Shown here piece after piece: positions 8,801 to 18,677 of a stretch of 59,616 nucleotides of DNA. Both the position numbers and the translations under genes were made by a program. This DNA comes from Bacteroidota bacterium. GTDB taxonomy: Bacteria > Bacteroidota > Bacteroidia > Chitinophagales > Chitinophagaceae. The notes under the pieces were generated by a model. It did no database searches. It saw only the letters and a list, made by a program, of their open reading frames with translations, and was not told the origin of the DNA. The stretch is from the NCBI GenBank assembly GCA_018267615.1, contig JAFDYD010000013.1:1-59616 (forward strand), written 5' to 3'. Numbering within the stretch: the first letter of the stretch is position 1; every line of letters starts with the position of its first letter.

Positions 8801-10387
8801 ATGAAAGTAAGATGGAAGGAGCACGAAATCATATTTGCCACGATGGCCACCACCGTTATTATTCTTGGTAACGTCTGGTCAAAAGAAAACAACACCGAAT
8901 TGGCTTTTAAAAACGCAAATGTCCCATTCAATTTTTTTGTCAATGTGCTGATGCCTGGGATCGGCAGAAGCTTGTCGATTTACCTCGCTTATCTTTTTGT
9001 AAATCTTTTTACTATTCCGAGACTTTTATTTCCACGGAAATTCGAGGCGGGCATGTTGAAAATTTCCCTTTCATTAAAAAAAATCGAGTGCAAAGGCATC
9101 GCCGTGAAAATTTTCAAGGGATATGTTTGGTTCTTTTTGCAGATTGTTTTGATAACGTTGATACTGGGCACCGCATTCACATTATTTATTTATTACCAGC
9201 ATGAATGGCTATTTCATTATCCAGGTTTCTCTTTCTTGCCAGTGAAAGGTCATACGGATGCACAGCTCATCAATACTTATGGCGAATATCTATTGGCGTT
9301 AGTACTAACGGTCATGTACACCTTATATGCATGCATTCGCGATATAATAAGCAGTTCATTGGCAAAATCAAATAATAAATCTTTCCTCGTTTTAATATTG
9401 AATCAGCTCACCGGGTTCATGATGTTTCTATTTATTCTGCCAATCGTTTATTATTCTTTTGATTTGACCGACAAGGAAGCAATTTCTACAAACATTATGG
9501 TTGTTGCTATACCAGGATTTTTACTGTATTTATTAAATGCTTATTGGTTGTTTCCTGCTAATGGACAGAAGCCGTTCTTTAATCCTTCTTTAATCGTTAA
9601 AGTCCTTGCGGCCGCATTCATTACCATGCTTCCGTTTGGCATCGGACTAAGTAGTCACTATGACAATAGCAGCCCGTTTTTTATTTTGTTTGCTTTTCAG
9701 TTGTTCGTGATGACGCCGATTTCATGGCTGCATTACCAGCAGCGAAAGGAAAAAATATTAGAGCTGCGCGGATTGGAAGCGGAGCTTGCAAAATCAAAAA
9801 CAGATATCCAATTTTTGCGTTCACAAATCAATCCACATTTTCTTTTTAATACATTGAATACGCTGTATGGCACTGCGCTACAGGAAAAAGCAGAATCCAC
9901 GGCATCAGGAATTCAAAAACTCGGGGATATCATGCGATTCATGTTGCACGAGAACAATCTTGATTTTATCCAGATGAACAGGGAGATCGAGTATTTGCAA
10001 AATTATATCTCACTGCAAAAATTGCGTACGCAATCGTCTCCCAACATCGTTATTGAAGACAATATTCACGACGCTCATTGTAAACATAAAATTGCACCGA
10101 TGTTGCTGATACCGTTGGTAGAAAATGCATTTAAACATGGAATCAGTTTGCAGGAAAAATCATGGATAAGGATCAAACTCGAATGCGACGAGAAGAATAT
10201 TCGTTTTGAAGTTCATAATAGTATGCATGCTAAAAAAGACAATGATCCTGAAAAAGACAAATCGGGGATCGGGTTTAAAAACGTAATCGAACGTTTGAAA
10301 CTAGTTTATGGAGGAAGATTTCAAATCTCCACAAACGGAAACGGCAAAGAGTTTTTTGTAAAACTCGCCATTCAACCGAATCCTTGA
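8801..10387 (+). CDS. LytS/YehU-type sensor histidine kinase
   Basis: A 528-residue kinase of the His_kinase (PF06580) class. The N-terminal 310 residues contain about eight hydrophobic segments. A short coiled coil (residues 313-335) leads to the signature LRSQINPHFLFNTLNTLYG with phospho-acceptor His346. The C-terminal ATPase has the N box LVENAFKHGI and a GIGFKNVIERL motif. Its cognate regulator is almost certainly the LytTR protein encoded 48 bp downstream in the same direction. Upstream lies hairpin H3. The signal is unknown. Confidence 0.9.
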   Translation: MKVRWKEHEIIFATMATTVIILGNVWSKENNTELAFKNANVPFNFFVNVLMPGIGRSLSIYLAYLFVNLFTIPRLLFPRKFEAGMLKISLSLKKIECKGIAVKIFKGYVWFFLQIVLITLILGTAFTLFIYYQHEWLFHYPGFSFLPVKGHTDAQLINTYGEYLLALVLTVMYTLYACIRDIISSSLAKSNNKSFLVLILNQLTGFMMFLFILPIVYYSFDLTDKEAISTNIMVVAIPGFLLYLLNAYWLFPANGQKPFFNPSLIVKVLAAAFITMLPFGIGLSSHYDNSSPFFILFAFQLFVMTPISWLHYQQRKEKILELRGLEAELAKSKTDIQFLRSQINPHFLFNTLNTLYGTALQEKAESTASGIQKLGDIMRFMLHENNLDFIQMNREIEYLQNYISLQKLRTQSSPNIVIEDNIHDAHCKHKIAPMLLIPLVENAFKHGISLQEKSWIRIKLECDEKNIRFEVHNSMHAKKDNDPEKDKSGIGFKNVIERLKLVYGGRFQISTNGNGKEFFVKLAIQPNP

Positions 10388-10435
10388 ATTTTGAAAAGAA
10401 AATGATGAGCTTTGACTAAATTTCAGTCCATACAA

Positions 10436-11131
10436 ATGATGCAGGCAATTGCCATAGACGACGAACCCATTGCATTGGAAGTGATCAGGAATCTCTCCAC
10501 AAAAATTCCTTTCATTTCCTTGAATGCAGTTTTCACGAATGGATTTGAAGCGCTTGAATACCTGCAAAAAGAAAAAGTGGACCTTTTATTTCTTGATATC
10601 AAAATGCCGGATATTACAGGGATCGAATTGTTGCAATCGATTCCAAATCCACCGATGGTGATATTTACCACTGCATATAGTGAACATGCCGTTCAAAGTT
10701 TTGAACTTGACGCGATCGACTATTTATTAAAACCTTTTTCTCAATCCCGTTTTTTGAAAGCCTGCAACAAGGCTTTCGAGCAATTCGAATTGAGAAAGAA
10801 CAATACGGTTTCAGATTCTGCCCCGGCCCATATTTTTATCAAGAGCGGTTATGACCAGATCCGGATTGAACTTGAAGAAATTCTCTATGTACAGAGTACC
10901 GGCAACTATATGCAGTTTGTTTTGCCAGATCGCAAAATAATATCGCGCCTAACCATGAACGAAGTTGAAGAATTATTACCGGCCTCAGCATTCGTCCGCA
11001 TTCATCGCTCCTATATCGTTGCTAAAACAAAAGTACACCGCGTGGAAAAAAACGCCGTTTGGATAAAAAGTGAAATGCTTCCCGTCGGTTCCGCTTATAC
11101 CAACGAAATTGAAAAGATCACAAAAAAATAA
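10436..11131 (+). CDS. LytTR-family response regulator
   Basis: A receiver domain (AIAIDDEPIALEVI; phospho-acceptor Asp in LLFLDIKMP, about residue 54; Thr/Lys switch residues in IFTTAYSE and LLKPFS) is followed by a LytTR DNA-binding domain (about residues 135-232: ILYVQSTGNYMQF, VRIHRSYIVAK). Two ATG codons in tandem (10436 and 10439) are both plausible starts; a TTG at 10412 would add eight residues. It is encoded just behind the LytS kinase and ahead of an ABC permease, which may be its target. LytTR proteins usually bind paired 9-bp sites, but I could not identify one confidently in the 132-bp gap downstream. Confidence 0.9.
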   Translation: MMQAIAIDDEPIALEVIRNLSTKIPFISLNAVFTNGFEALEYLQKEKVDLLFLDIKMPDITGIELLQSIPNPPMVIFTTAYSEHAVQSFELDAIDYLLKPFSQSRFLKACNKAFEQFELRKNNTVSDSAPAHIFIKSGYDQIRIELEEILYVQSTGNYMQFVLPDRKIISRLTMNEVEELLPASAFVRIHRSYIVAKTKVHRVEKNAVWIKSEMLPVGSAYTNEIEKITKK

Positions 11132-11263
11132 TTTGAGTTTGCAAAAGCAAACAGTGACTGTATCAAAAGCGGACAATTTTTTTCCGGCGGAAAAATAATG
11201 CCTTAGTTCTGAAGAAGATAAGAACGGCATATTTTTTATTGCAGTATCTATCAAACATGAGAT

Positions 11264-13987
11264 ATGAATTCGGAAGAACGCATATGGATATTGGTGGCAC
11301 GCAAATTATCCTATGAAGCATCCGAAACAGATATCAGTGAATTGGAGCAGTTGTTGAAAATGAATCCCGATCTTTCTTATTCAGTCCAGCTAATGGTTGA
11401 TTTATGGAATAATAAAAATGCCGAATCACCAGTTACATCGAAAATGTTCGACAAACTTTTTGAAAAAACAAAACGACAGGAGCCATTAAATCTTCATTCA
11501 AACCATTCTTTCAATAACCGAAATTTTATGCTGAAAAATTATTTCAAAATCGCGTGGCGGAATATCTCCCGACACAAAATCTATACGGCAATCAATGTAC
11601 TTGGACTTGCCATGGGGATTTGTGCTTGTATTGTGATTTACCTTATTACCGATTACGAATTGGGGTTTGACAGGTTTCATCCCGATAATGAAAGGATTTA
11701 TAGAATAGTTGGAGAAGTGCAGAAAAATACCGGTGAGAAAATGTTTTTAAACAGCCCGATTCCTGAGCTTGCAGGATTCGAAACTTCGATTCCGGGATTC
11801 GAATCAAAAGTTGGTTTTCATTTGTACGGAGGCAGTATCAAAATTCCCGGCACTAAAAACGAGGAGAAAAAATTCGACAATCATATTGAAGGAAGTTGGA
11901 CTTCTACGGCTATTCTGACCACGCCACAATTTTTTGATGTTTTCAAACATGAATGGCTCGCGGGAAATGCGGCCACTTTGAATGATCCATATAGAGTCGT
12001 GCTCTCGGAAAATCGGGCTAAAAAATATTTCGGAGAAATTCCAGTGGATAAAATGATTGGGAAAACTATTATCTACGATGATTCAGTTCGCGCCACGGTA
12101 TCTGGTATCGTAAAGGATTGGGACAAAAATTCTGATTTTGCGTTTACAGATTTCATTTCGATAAGTACCGGGCCAAAAAGTTTTTTAAAAAATATGTTCC
12201 CGACTGCGGATTGGAGCAGTTTACAACCACATCGGTCGATGGCTTTTGTAAAACTGTCGAAAGGAACCACTGCCGCACAAGTCAATCAGAGATTTTCGGC
12301 ATTTATAAAAGATCATGTAAAGAAATCAGATTGGATGGGTGAATTAACCATGCAATTGCAACCGATAACGGATATACATTTCACCAAAGAATTTCATAGG
12401 GGAGATGATGGCGACGATTTTCGTAAACCTTACCTGCCGACTTTATACGCGTTGATGGGACTGGCCATTTTCATTTTGCTGATTGCAGTTGTCAATTTTA
12501 TCAATCTGTCCACTGCGCAGTCGTTACAGCGAGCAAAAGAAGTCGGTATCAGGAAAGTAATGGGCAGTAATAAAGGAGATATTACAATTCAATTTTTGAT
12601 TGAAACATTTGCGATTACGTTGTTGGCGGTATTTGTTTCCATTTTGCTGGTTAAACCGATCCTTGCTGCATTCAGTGATTTTATTCCTGCCGGTGTGGCG
12701 TTCCATATTTTTAGTTTCTCCACGATAATATTTTTATTATCAGTTACTATATTGACTTCGTTGCTGGCAGGTTTATATCCCGCTAGAGTGCTCGCATCTT
12801 ATCGGGCAGCGCTGAATTTAAAAGGCGTAACATCTCAGGGAGCAGGTGGAAAGGGCAACTTGCGAAAAGCGCTGATCGTTTTTCAATTTACCATTTCGCT
12901 GGTCTTTATTATCGGGGCGATTGTTGTTGGTGGACAAATTCGTTTCATGGCCAATGCAGATAAAGGATTTAATAGTGATGCCATCATTGTAATGAACCAT
13001 TGGGGCCGCGACCAGCAACAGAAAATAGCGGTGCTTGCTGAAAAAGCGAGGCACATTGCAGGTATTGATAAAGTTATTATACAGGGAACTTCCCCAATGG
13101 GTTTTGCACACGGCGGAGAGAATTTTGTATTCAGAGGCAAAGACGAAATAAAAATTGAAGTTTCGTTCGATGCAGCCAACGAAGATTTTGTGCCATTTTA
13201 CCAGATGAAAATAATTGCTGGCAGGAATATGATGCATAGCGATAGTTTGTATGAGCTGGTGATCAATGAAACCTGTACAAAGGCTATGGGCTTTTCAAAT
13301 CCGAGTGATGCGGTTGGAAAACTTCTTTATAACAATAACAAACCCTATCCTGTGGTCGGAGTGGTTTCGGATTTTCATGAAGGATCTTTTCATGATCGTA
13401 TGCGCCCGGTCGTTATAGCAAAAATGCCACAGCGTGAGTCGAGTGTTGCTATCAAACTCGCAAATAAAGACAAGCAGTTGGGTGATACAAAATCGATCAT
13501 TGGCTCATTGGAAAAAGAATGGAAAAAAATGTACCCGGACGATGGATTCAATTTTAGTTTTATGAACGATGCGATTGCGCGGTTATATGACCAGGAAACA
13601 AAAACGGCCTGGCTGGTAAATGCAGCGATGTTCATTACTATTTTTATTTCTTGTATGGGCTTATTTGGTCTTGCGATGTTCACTGCCGAAAAACGCACAA
13701 AAGAAATAGGCATTCGAAAAGTGCTTGGTGCATCTGTTACTGATGTAGTTGGTATGTTGAGTAAAGATTTTATCGTACTCGTAATAATTGCTGCGGTTAT
13801 AGCATCACCGCTTGCCTGGTATTTTATGAATCAGTGGTTGCAGGATTTTGTGTACCGAATTAATATTGACTGGTGGGTTTTTGTTTTGGCAGGAGCTTGC
13901 GCGATATTAATTGCGTTGATAACAGCAAGTTCGCAGGCGATCAAAGCTGCGGTTGCTAATCCTGTTAAGTCGTTACGTACGGAATGA
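11264..13987 (+). CDS. ABC transporter permease, MacB/FtsX type, with N-terminal extension
   Basis: A 907-residue permease with the double-repeat layout of Bacteroidota MacB-like proteins: TM1 about residues 107-128 (NVLGLAMGICACIVIYLI), a MacB_PCD periplasmic domain, an FtsX block of three helices (about 390-500), a short second N-terminal unit (KALIVFQFTISLVFIIGAIV), a second periplasmic domain, and a final FtsX block (about 775-895). Residues 1-85 precede TM1 and look like the N-terminus of FecR-type anti-sigma proteins (ARKLSYEASETDISELEQLL...LW). No ATPase gene lies nearby. These permeases usually mediate stress response or export rather than bulk import. It follows the LytS/LytTR pair, which may regulate it. 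Confidence 0.88.
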   Translation: MNSEERIWILVARKLSYEASETDISELEQLLKMNPDLSYSVQLMVDLWNNKNAESPVTSKMFDKLFEKTKRQEPLNLHSNHSFNNRNFMLKNYFKIAWRNISRHKIYTAINVLGLAMGICACIVIYLITDYELGFDRFHPDNERIYRIVGEVQKNTGEKMFLNSPIPELAGFETSIPGFESKVGFHLYGGSIKIPGTKNEEKKFDNHIEGSWTSTAILTTPQFFDVFKHEWLAGNAATLNDPYRVVLSENRAKKYFGEIPVDKMIGKTIIYDDSVRATVSGIVKDWDKNSDFAFTDFISISTGPKSFLKNMFPTADWSSLQPHRSMAFVKLSKGTTAAQVNQRFSAFIKDHVKKSDWMGELTMQLQPITDIHFTKEFHRGDDGDDFRKPYLPTLYALMGLAIFILLIAVVNFINLSTAQSLQRAKEVGIRKVMGSNKGDITIQFLIETFAITLLAVFVSILLVKPILAAFSDFIPAGVAFHIFSFSTIIFLLSVTILTSLLAGLYPARVLASYRAALNLKGVTSQGAGGKGNLRKALIVFQFTISLVFIIGAIVVGGQIRFMANADKGFNSDAIIVMNHWGRDQQQKIAVLAEKARHIAGIDKVIIQGTSPMGFAHGGENFVFRGKDEIKIEVSFDAANEDFVPFYQMKIIAGRNMMHSDSLYELVINETCTKAMGFSNPSDAVGKLLYNNNKPYPVVGVVSDFHEGSFHDRMRPVVIAKMPQRESSVAIKLANKDKQLGDTKSIIGSLEKEWKKMYPDDGFNFSFMNDAIARLYDQETKTAWLVNAAMFITIFISCMGLFGLAMFTAEKRTKEIGIRKVLGASVTDVVGMLSKDFIVLVIIAAVIASPLAWYFMNQWLQDFVYRINIDWWVFVLAGACAILIALITASSQAIKAAVANPVKSLRTE

Positions 13988-13990
13988 GCC

Positions 13991-14130
13991 GTGATGTTAG
14001 TCGATTGGTCGATAAGTCGATAAGTCGATATGATGTCTGCTCACGGATCTTATGCCCGGTATCCATATCGACTTATCGACCAATCGACCAATCAACCAAT
14101 CAACCTATCAACCAATAAACTCAACATCAC
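13991..14130. repeat. Hairpin H4, GTCGATAA family, asymmetric arms
   Basis: This fills the convergent gap between the ABC permease and a LytTR gene. The outer ends pair GTGATGTT (13991-13998) with AACATCAC (14123-14130), which includes the LytTR stop codon. The inner parts pair TCGATTGGTCGATAAGTCGA with its complement near 14070-14090. The left arm has one extra GTCGATAA unit, and the right arm has about four extra AATCAACC-like units (14090-14117). Confidence 0.85.
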
Positions 14131-14828
14131 CTCCTCACCACCATATCCATCACCGTATCCTTATAACTATTCCCTATCGGAATGGTAGCATTGCCGGTTT
14201 CAATACTGTTTCCATAAATGCTACGTATATGCGAAATGGCGACAATAAAAGATTTATGAACGCGGATGAATTTGTTTGCCGGCAAAGTTTTTTCGAAATA
14301 GGCCATCGTTTGATGTGTGATCAGTTTGTATTCTGACGTGTGAATTTTTAGATAATCGCGCATCGACTGCACGAAAATTATTTCTGCGAAATTCACTTTG
14401 AAATATTTGTTATTGCAACGCACGAAAATATGATCTGTTGGCCCAGCATCTTTCTCCACGGCTGCCTGCGTGTATATGCGGTTATCAAGAATTTTGTGGA
14501 TTGCTTTATTAAACCGTTCAAATGAAATTGGTTTTAGCAAATAGTCGATCACATTGAACTCATAACTTTCCAGTGCATAGTCTGCGTAAGCAGTCGTCAA
14601 AACAACCAGCGGTGGATTCACAAGTGATCGCAAAAAATGCATGCCTGTTATTCCGGGTAATTGAATGTCCAAAAACATCAGGTCCACTTCCTGGTACTTC
14701 AACGTTTCCATGGCCTCGGCAGCATTTTTACAAACCGCTACCAGGTCCAGCTGATCAATTTTTTTTAAATGACTTTGGATTACCTGCTGCGCCAATAATT
14801 CATCTTCTACGATAATGCATTTGATCAT
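14127..14828 (-). CDS. LytTR-family response regulator
   Basis: A 233-residue regulator with a receiver domain (CIIVEDELLAQQVI; Asp54 in LMFLDIQLPG; VLTTAYADYA; LLKPISFERF) and a C-terminal LytTR domain (about residues 130-230: IIFVQSMRDYLKIH, FIRVHKSFIVAI). The start at 14828 lies two bases after the stop codon of the LytS kinase gene on the same strand, so the two are co-transcribed and presumably cognate. It converges with the ABC permease gene. Target genes are unknown. Confidence 0.92.
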   Translation of the reverse strand: MIKCIIVEDELLAQQVIQSHLKKIDQLDLVAVCKNAAEAMETLKYQEVDLMFLDIQLPGITGMHFLRSLVNPPLVVLTTAYADYALESYEFNVIDYLLKPISFERFNKAIHKILDNRIYTQAAVEKDAGPTDHIFVRCNNKYFKVNFAEIIFVQSMRDYLKIHTSEYKLITHQTMAYFEKTLPANKFIRVHKSFIVAISHIRSIYGNSIETGNATIPIGNSYKDTVMDMVVRR

Positions 14829-14830
14829 GG

Positions 14831-15973
14831 TCAGTGAGGTTTTACAATCAATGAAACCGTGAAGGCATTGTTGCTCATCAATACATCGAGTGTGTGAGAA
14901 TCGGGATATAACATTTCGAGTCGTTGTTTTGCGTTTTTAAATCTGACCACACTCTCACGTCTTTTTTGTTTGTCTGTCTGTATGATATTAAGCGCATAGG
15001 TATCCGGATATAAAAGATCGAGCAGATGTTTGCTATTGGTGATACCCGTACCAAAAATTCTTTTCGATTGTGTTTCAAGATCGAGATTTGTATTGTTGAT
15101 AACAGTCAGCTCGATTTTATCTTGCACTTTCAAGTTGATATAGACAAACGGATTGGTATAAGAATCATTCAGCGCGTGTTTGAAACCGTTTTCAATAAAT
15201 GAAATGAAGAGGAAAGGCTCGATCATGATACCATCCGTATCACCCTCAACCGTAAACTTGATATCCGCTTTATGCCTGATCTTTTCGATCTCGATATAGT
15301 TCTGTATAAATTCTATTTCTTTTTTCAATAAAACTTTTGGTTCATTGCATTCATAGACGAGATAGCGCATCAGGTCGGCCAACTTTACGACTACTTCGGG
15401 AGCCTGATCGGATTTCTGAAGACTGAGAGAATAAATACTGTTCAACGTATTAAACAGAAAATGTGGATTCAATTGTGATTGAAGATATTTTAACCGGTAA
15501 AGCGTATTATCTTTTTGCAGGCTTTCTACAATCTCTTCTTCATCAAAAGTCTTTTTTACAAATGCGGCAACTACGGCAAGGAACATATTGATAAATATCC
15601 AGATACTCTCACGTACGAATACTTTTGGTTTGTAGGAGAAGTAAGCTTGTTCTATTAGCAGTGGATCGAATCCCATGATGAATGCATAAAGCGCCATTAG
15701 TAACAAATGCATGAAAGCAAAAAAGCCGATGCTTGCAAGAATAAAAACAATGGGCCGGTTCCTGAATAATAATTTCGGAACTATCACTCGCGAGTAAATA
15801 AGATAAGCGGGTAGCAAAATAATACTGATAAGGAGCAGCACAATCCATATTCTCGGATCGATCCAAAATATAGTGAACGCATTTACGAGAGGGTTGAGTA
15901 GTCCAAGTAATATCCAGCAGAATATTTCTATTTTGGTTGTAGGATTTATTTTCCGGTCATTATCATATTCCAT
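14831..15973 (-). CDS. LytS-type sensor histidine kinase with duplicated C-terminal motif
   Basis: A 380-residue kinase with four membrane helices (residues 17-138) and the His_kinase signature SQLNPHFLFNTLNSIYSL containing His171. The ATPase part has the N box FIENGFKHALND and the G box GTGITNSKHLLDLLYPD. Unusually, the LYPD segment occurs twice: NSKHLLDLLYPDTYAL and, about 35 residues later, NAKQRLEMLYPDSHTL. This suggests a local duplication of the last ATPase strand and helix. It forms an operon with the LytTR gene that follows. The signal is unknown. Confidence 0.9.
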   Translation of the reverse strand: MEYDNDRKINPTTKIEIFCWILLGLLNPLVNAFTIFWIDPRIWIVLLLISIILLPAYLIYSRVIVPKLLFRNRPIVFILASIGFFAFMHLLLMALYAFIMGFDPLLIEQAYFSYKPKVFVRESIWIFINMFLAVVAAFVKKTFDEEEIVESLQKDNTLYRLKYLQSQLNPHFLFNTLNSIYSLSLQKSDQAPEVVVKLADLMRYLVYECNEPKVLLKKEIEFIQNYIEIEKIRHKADIKFTVEGDTDGIMIEPFLFISFIENGFKHALNDSYTNPFVYINLKVQDKIELTVINNTNLDLETQSKRIFGTGITNSKHLLDLLYPDTYALNIIQTDKQKRRESVVRFKNAKQRLEMLYPDSHTLDVLMSNNAFTVSLIVKPH

Positions 15974-16142
15974 GACGATAAATTTGAATATAAATTTATC
16001 TCAATAAAAGCATTGTTTCATAGTAAAAAGCAAACTATATTTTCGTCTGTTGCAGAACGTGTTTTGTCGATTTTGCGAGGCATGATGTCGAATTTTATTT
16101 TTTGTGTGAAAGGGATTGTTAGGGTGAGTGGTTGCTGCAGTT

Positions 16143-16273
16143 TTTGAACCATGAGTAAAAGGATTGGAGGATTGCCATGAAGTTTACAAGTAATAATGTA
16201 ATCACTGATCTTTGCTTTTGCAATTAATCAAACCTCATGGTAATCTCTTAATCCTTTAATCATGGTTCAAACC
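16143..16273. repeat. Hairpin H5, GGATTG / GGTTCAAAC family
   Basis: An imperfect inverted repeat lies in the divergent gap between a LytS gene and an esterase gene. The left arm is 16143-16186 (TTTGAACCATGAGTAAAAGG...) and the right arm 16228-16273 (...CCTTTAATCATGGTTCAAAC), with about 80 percent pairing over 45 bp and a loop of about 40 bases. Two further copies of the right arm, both in the same orientation, flank tRNA-Pro at 24373-24416 and 24584-24626. Confidence 0.85.
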
Positions 16274-16317
16274 GGCGTAATTATTCAACTCTTTTTGTAA
16301 CATTGCTATCTACTTAA

Positions 16318-17484
<1,167 letters not shown>

Positions 17485-17485
17485 A

Positions 17486-17580
17486 ATTTTCTTTGCGCCT
17501 CTGCGTCTTTGCGCAAAAATTTATTTCCCGAATATTCGAGAGAGAAATTTTCGCGCAAAGACGCAGAGGCGCAAAGGAAG
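17486..17580. repeat. Hairpin H6, CTTTGCG family with CGAATATTCG centre
   Basis: The arms pair CTTTGCGCCTCTGCGTCTTT with AAAGACGCAGAGGCGCAAAG. The centre is a perfect 10-bp palindrome CGAATATTCG (17529-17538). The element lies within 5 bases of the esterase stop codon. The same centre occurs in the members at 19263-19350 and 53725-53822, which marks a subfamily. Confidence 0.92.
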
Positions 17581-17650
17581 TTCTGGGGCCGCTGATAATT
17601 TATTTTGAAATATTATCTTTATCAGCATCTAATCATGTCAATCAGAAGTT

Positions 17651-18382
17651 ATGGAACTTTCCATTAGCAGGAGCAGCTACGAAATGATTGCTTCACTTCG
17701 TATTTTTTTCTTGCAGGAAAATAATTTTCAATTCATTTACGATAAATGTTATCGTAATGGATGGGCCGACAGTTATCTCATTAATGTAGATGGAGAAAAT
17801 ATCGGTTATGGATCAGTGTGGGGAAAAGACAAACGCGAAGACAGGGATGCCATTTTTGAATTTTATATCATTCCAACATTTCGCAAGTTCGCGAGTTTTA
17901 TTTTTCCGAGACTTCAATTTGCTTCGGAAGCACGATATATTGAATGCCAGACCAATGACCTTCTATTATCGACAATGCTCTACGAATACGCGCATAATAT
18001 AAATGCAGAGGCAATTCTTTTTAAAGATCATCACCAAACCAACATGCAAATTCCCGGGGTGATATTTACGCGTCACGCCACCACAGATGAAAATCCAAAC
18101 GATGCTGGCGGATTTGTGTTGGAGATGAATGGGGAAGTGGTTGCCAGCGGGGGACTGATGCTCAATTATAATATGCCCTACGCCGATATTTATATGGATG
18201 TAAAAGAAAATTACCGGCAAAAAGGTTTTGGTAGTTTGATCGTGCAGGAATTAAAAAAAGAAGCATATCGAATGGGTAGAGTTCCTGCCGCGCGATGCAA
18301 CATCGAAAACAAAGTCTCCAAAGCAACTTTGCTGAAAGCAGGATTCGAAGTTTGCGGATGTAGAGTGGTGGGGAGTTTGTGA
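17651..18382 (+). CDS. GNAT-family N-acetyltransferase
   Basis: A 243-residue protein whose C-terminal half (about 130-243) has GNAT features: a beta-strand pair (GGFVLEMNGEVVASGGLML), the acetyl-CoA binding loop ENYRQKGFGSLIVQELKKEA (Q/R-x-x-G-x-G/A pattern), and a final ASKATLLKAGF-like strand (KVSKATLLKAGFEVCGC). The N-terminal half is also mixed alpha/beta and may be a degenerate second GNAT fold. The acceptor is unknown. It stands alone, flanked by hairpins H6 and H8. Confidence 0.8.
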   Translation: MELSISRSSYEMIASLRIFFLQENNFQFIYDKCYRNGWADSYLINVDGENIGYGSVWGKDKREDRDAIFEFYIIPTFRKFASFIFPRLQFASEARYIECQTNDLLLSTMLYEYAHNINAEAILFKDHHQTNMQIPGVIFTRHATTDENPNDAGGFVLEMNGEVVASGGLMLNYNMPYADIYMDVKENYRQKGFGSLIVQELKKEAYRMGRVPAARCNIENKVSKATLLKAGFEVCGCRVVGSL

Positions 18383-18492
18383 GGGGCAGAAGGATGAACG
18401 CTAAACGCTAAACGCTGAACGCAGAACGCGAAACGCTGCGTTCGGCGTTTAGCGTTTCGCGTTTAGCGTTCTGCGTTCATCCTTCCGCTCTC
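18381..18492. repeat. Hairpin H8, AACGCTA-unit arms
   Basis: The left arm is an array of 7-bp AACGCNR units (AACGCTA, AACGCTA, AACGCTG, AACGCAG, AACGCGA), and the right arm (18439-18492) is the complement with a slightly different unit order. The outer ends pair GAAGGATGAACGC with GCGTTCATCCTTC. It starts at the stop codon of the GNAT gene and separates it from a truncated sigma-factor remnant. Confidence 0.9.
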
Positions 18493-18531
18493 ACCCTTTC
18501 GCTCTCATCTTATTCCCCTTTGCGTCATTGC

Positions 18532-18660
18532 TTATAAATGAGATTTTTCCGCGGCCCTGATATAAGTATCAAGAACGATATCTTCTGCATCTGCACTGCT
18601 TGCGGTGATTCGCAGAATATATGATTTCAGTTGCCCGTTGTTATGATAAAATTTGTTCAT
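18532..18660 (-). pseudogene. Remnant of an ECF sigma factor (region 2 start only)
   Basis: A 42-codon reading frame from the ATG at 18660 encodes NGQLKSYILRITASSADAED followed by IVLDTYIRAAEKSH. This matches the start of sigma-70 region 2 of ECF factors (Y-I-x-R-x-x-x-x-x-x-D-A-E-D-I-V-x-x-T-Y). It then meets a stop, and no frame further along continues the domain: the core-binding remainder and region 4 are absent. It ends close to hairpin H8. I read it as a decayed gene whose 3' part has been lost. It could be a very short expressed peptide, but that is less likely. Confidence 0.6.
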
Positions 18661-18677
18661 AAAGAATCATCGATTAA

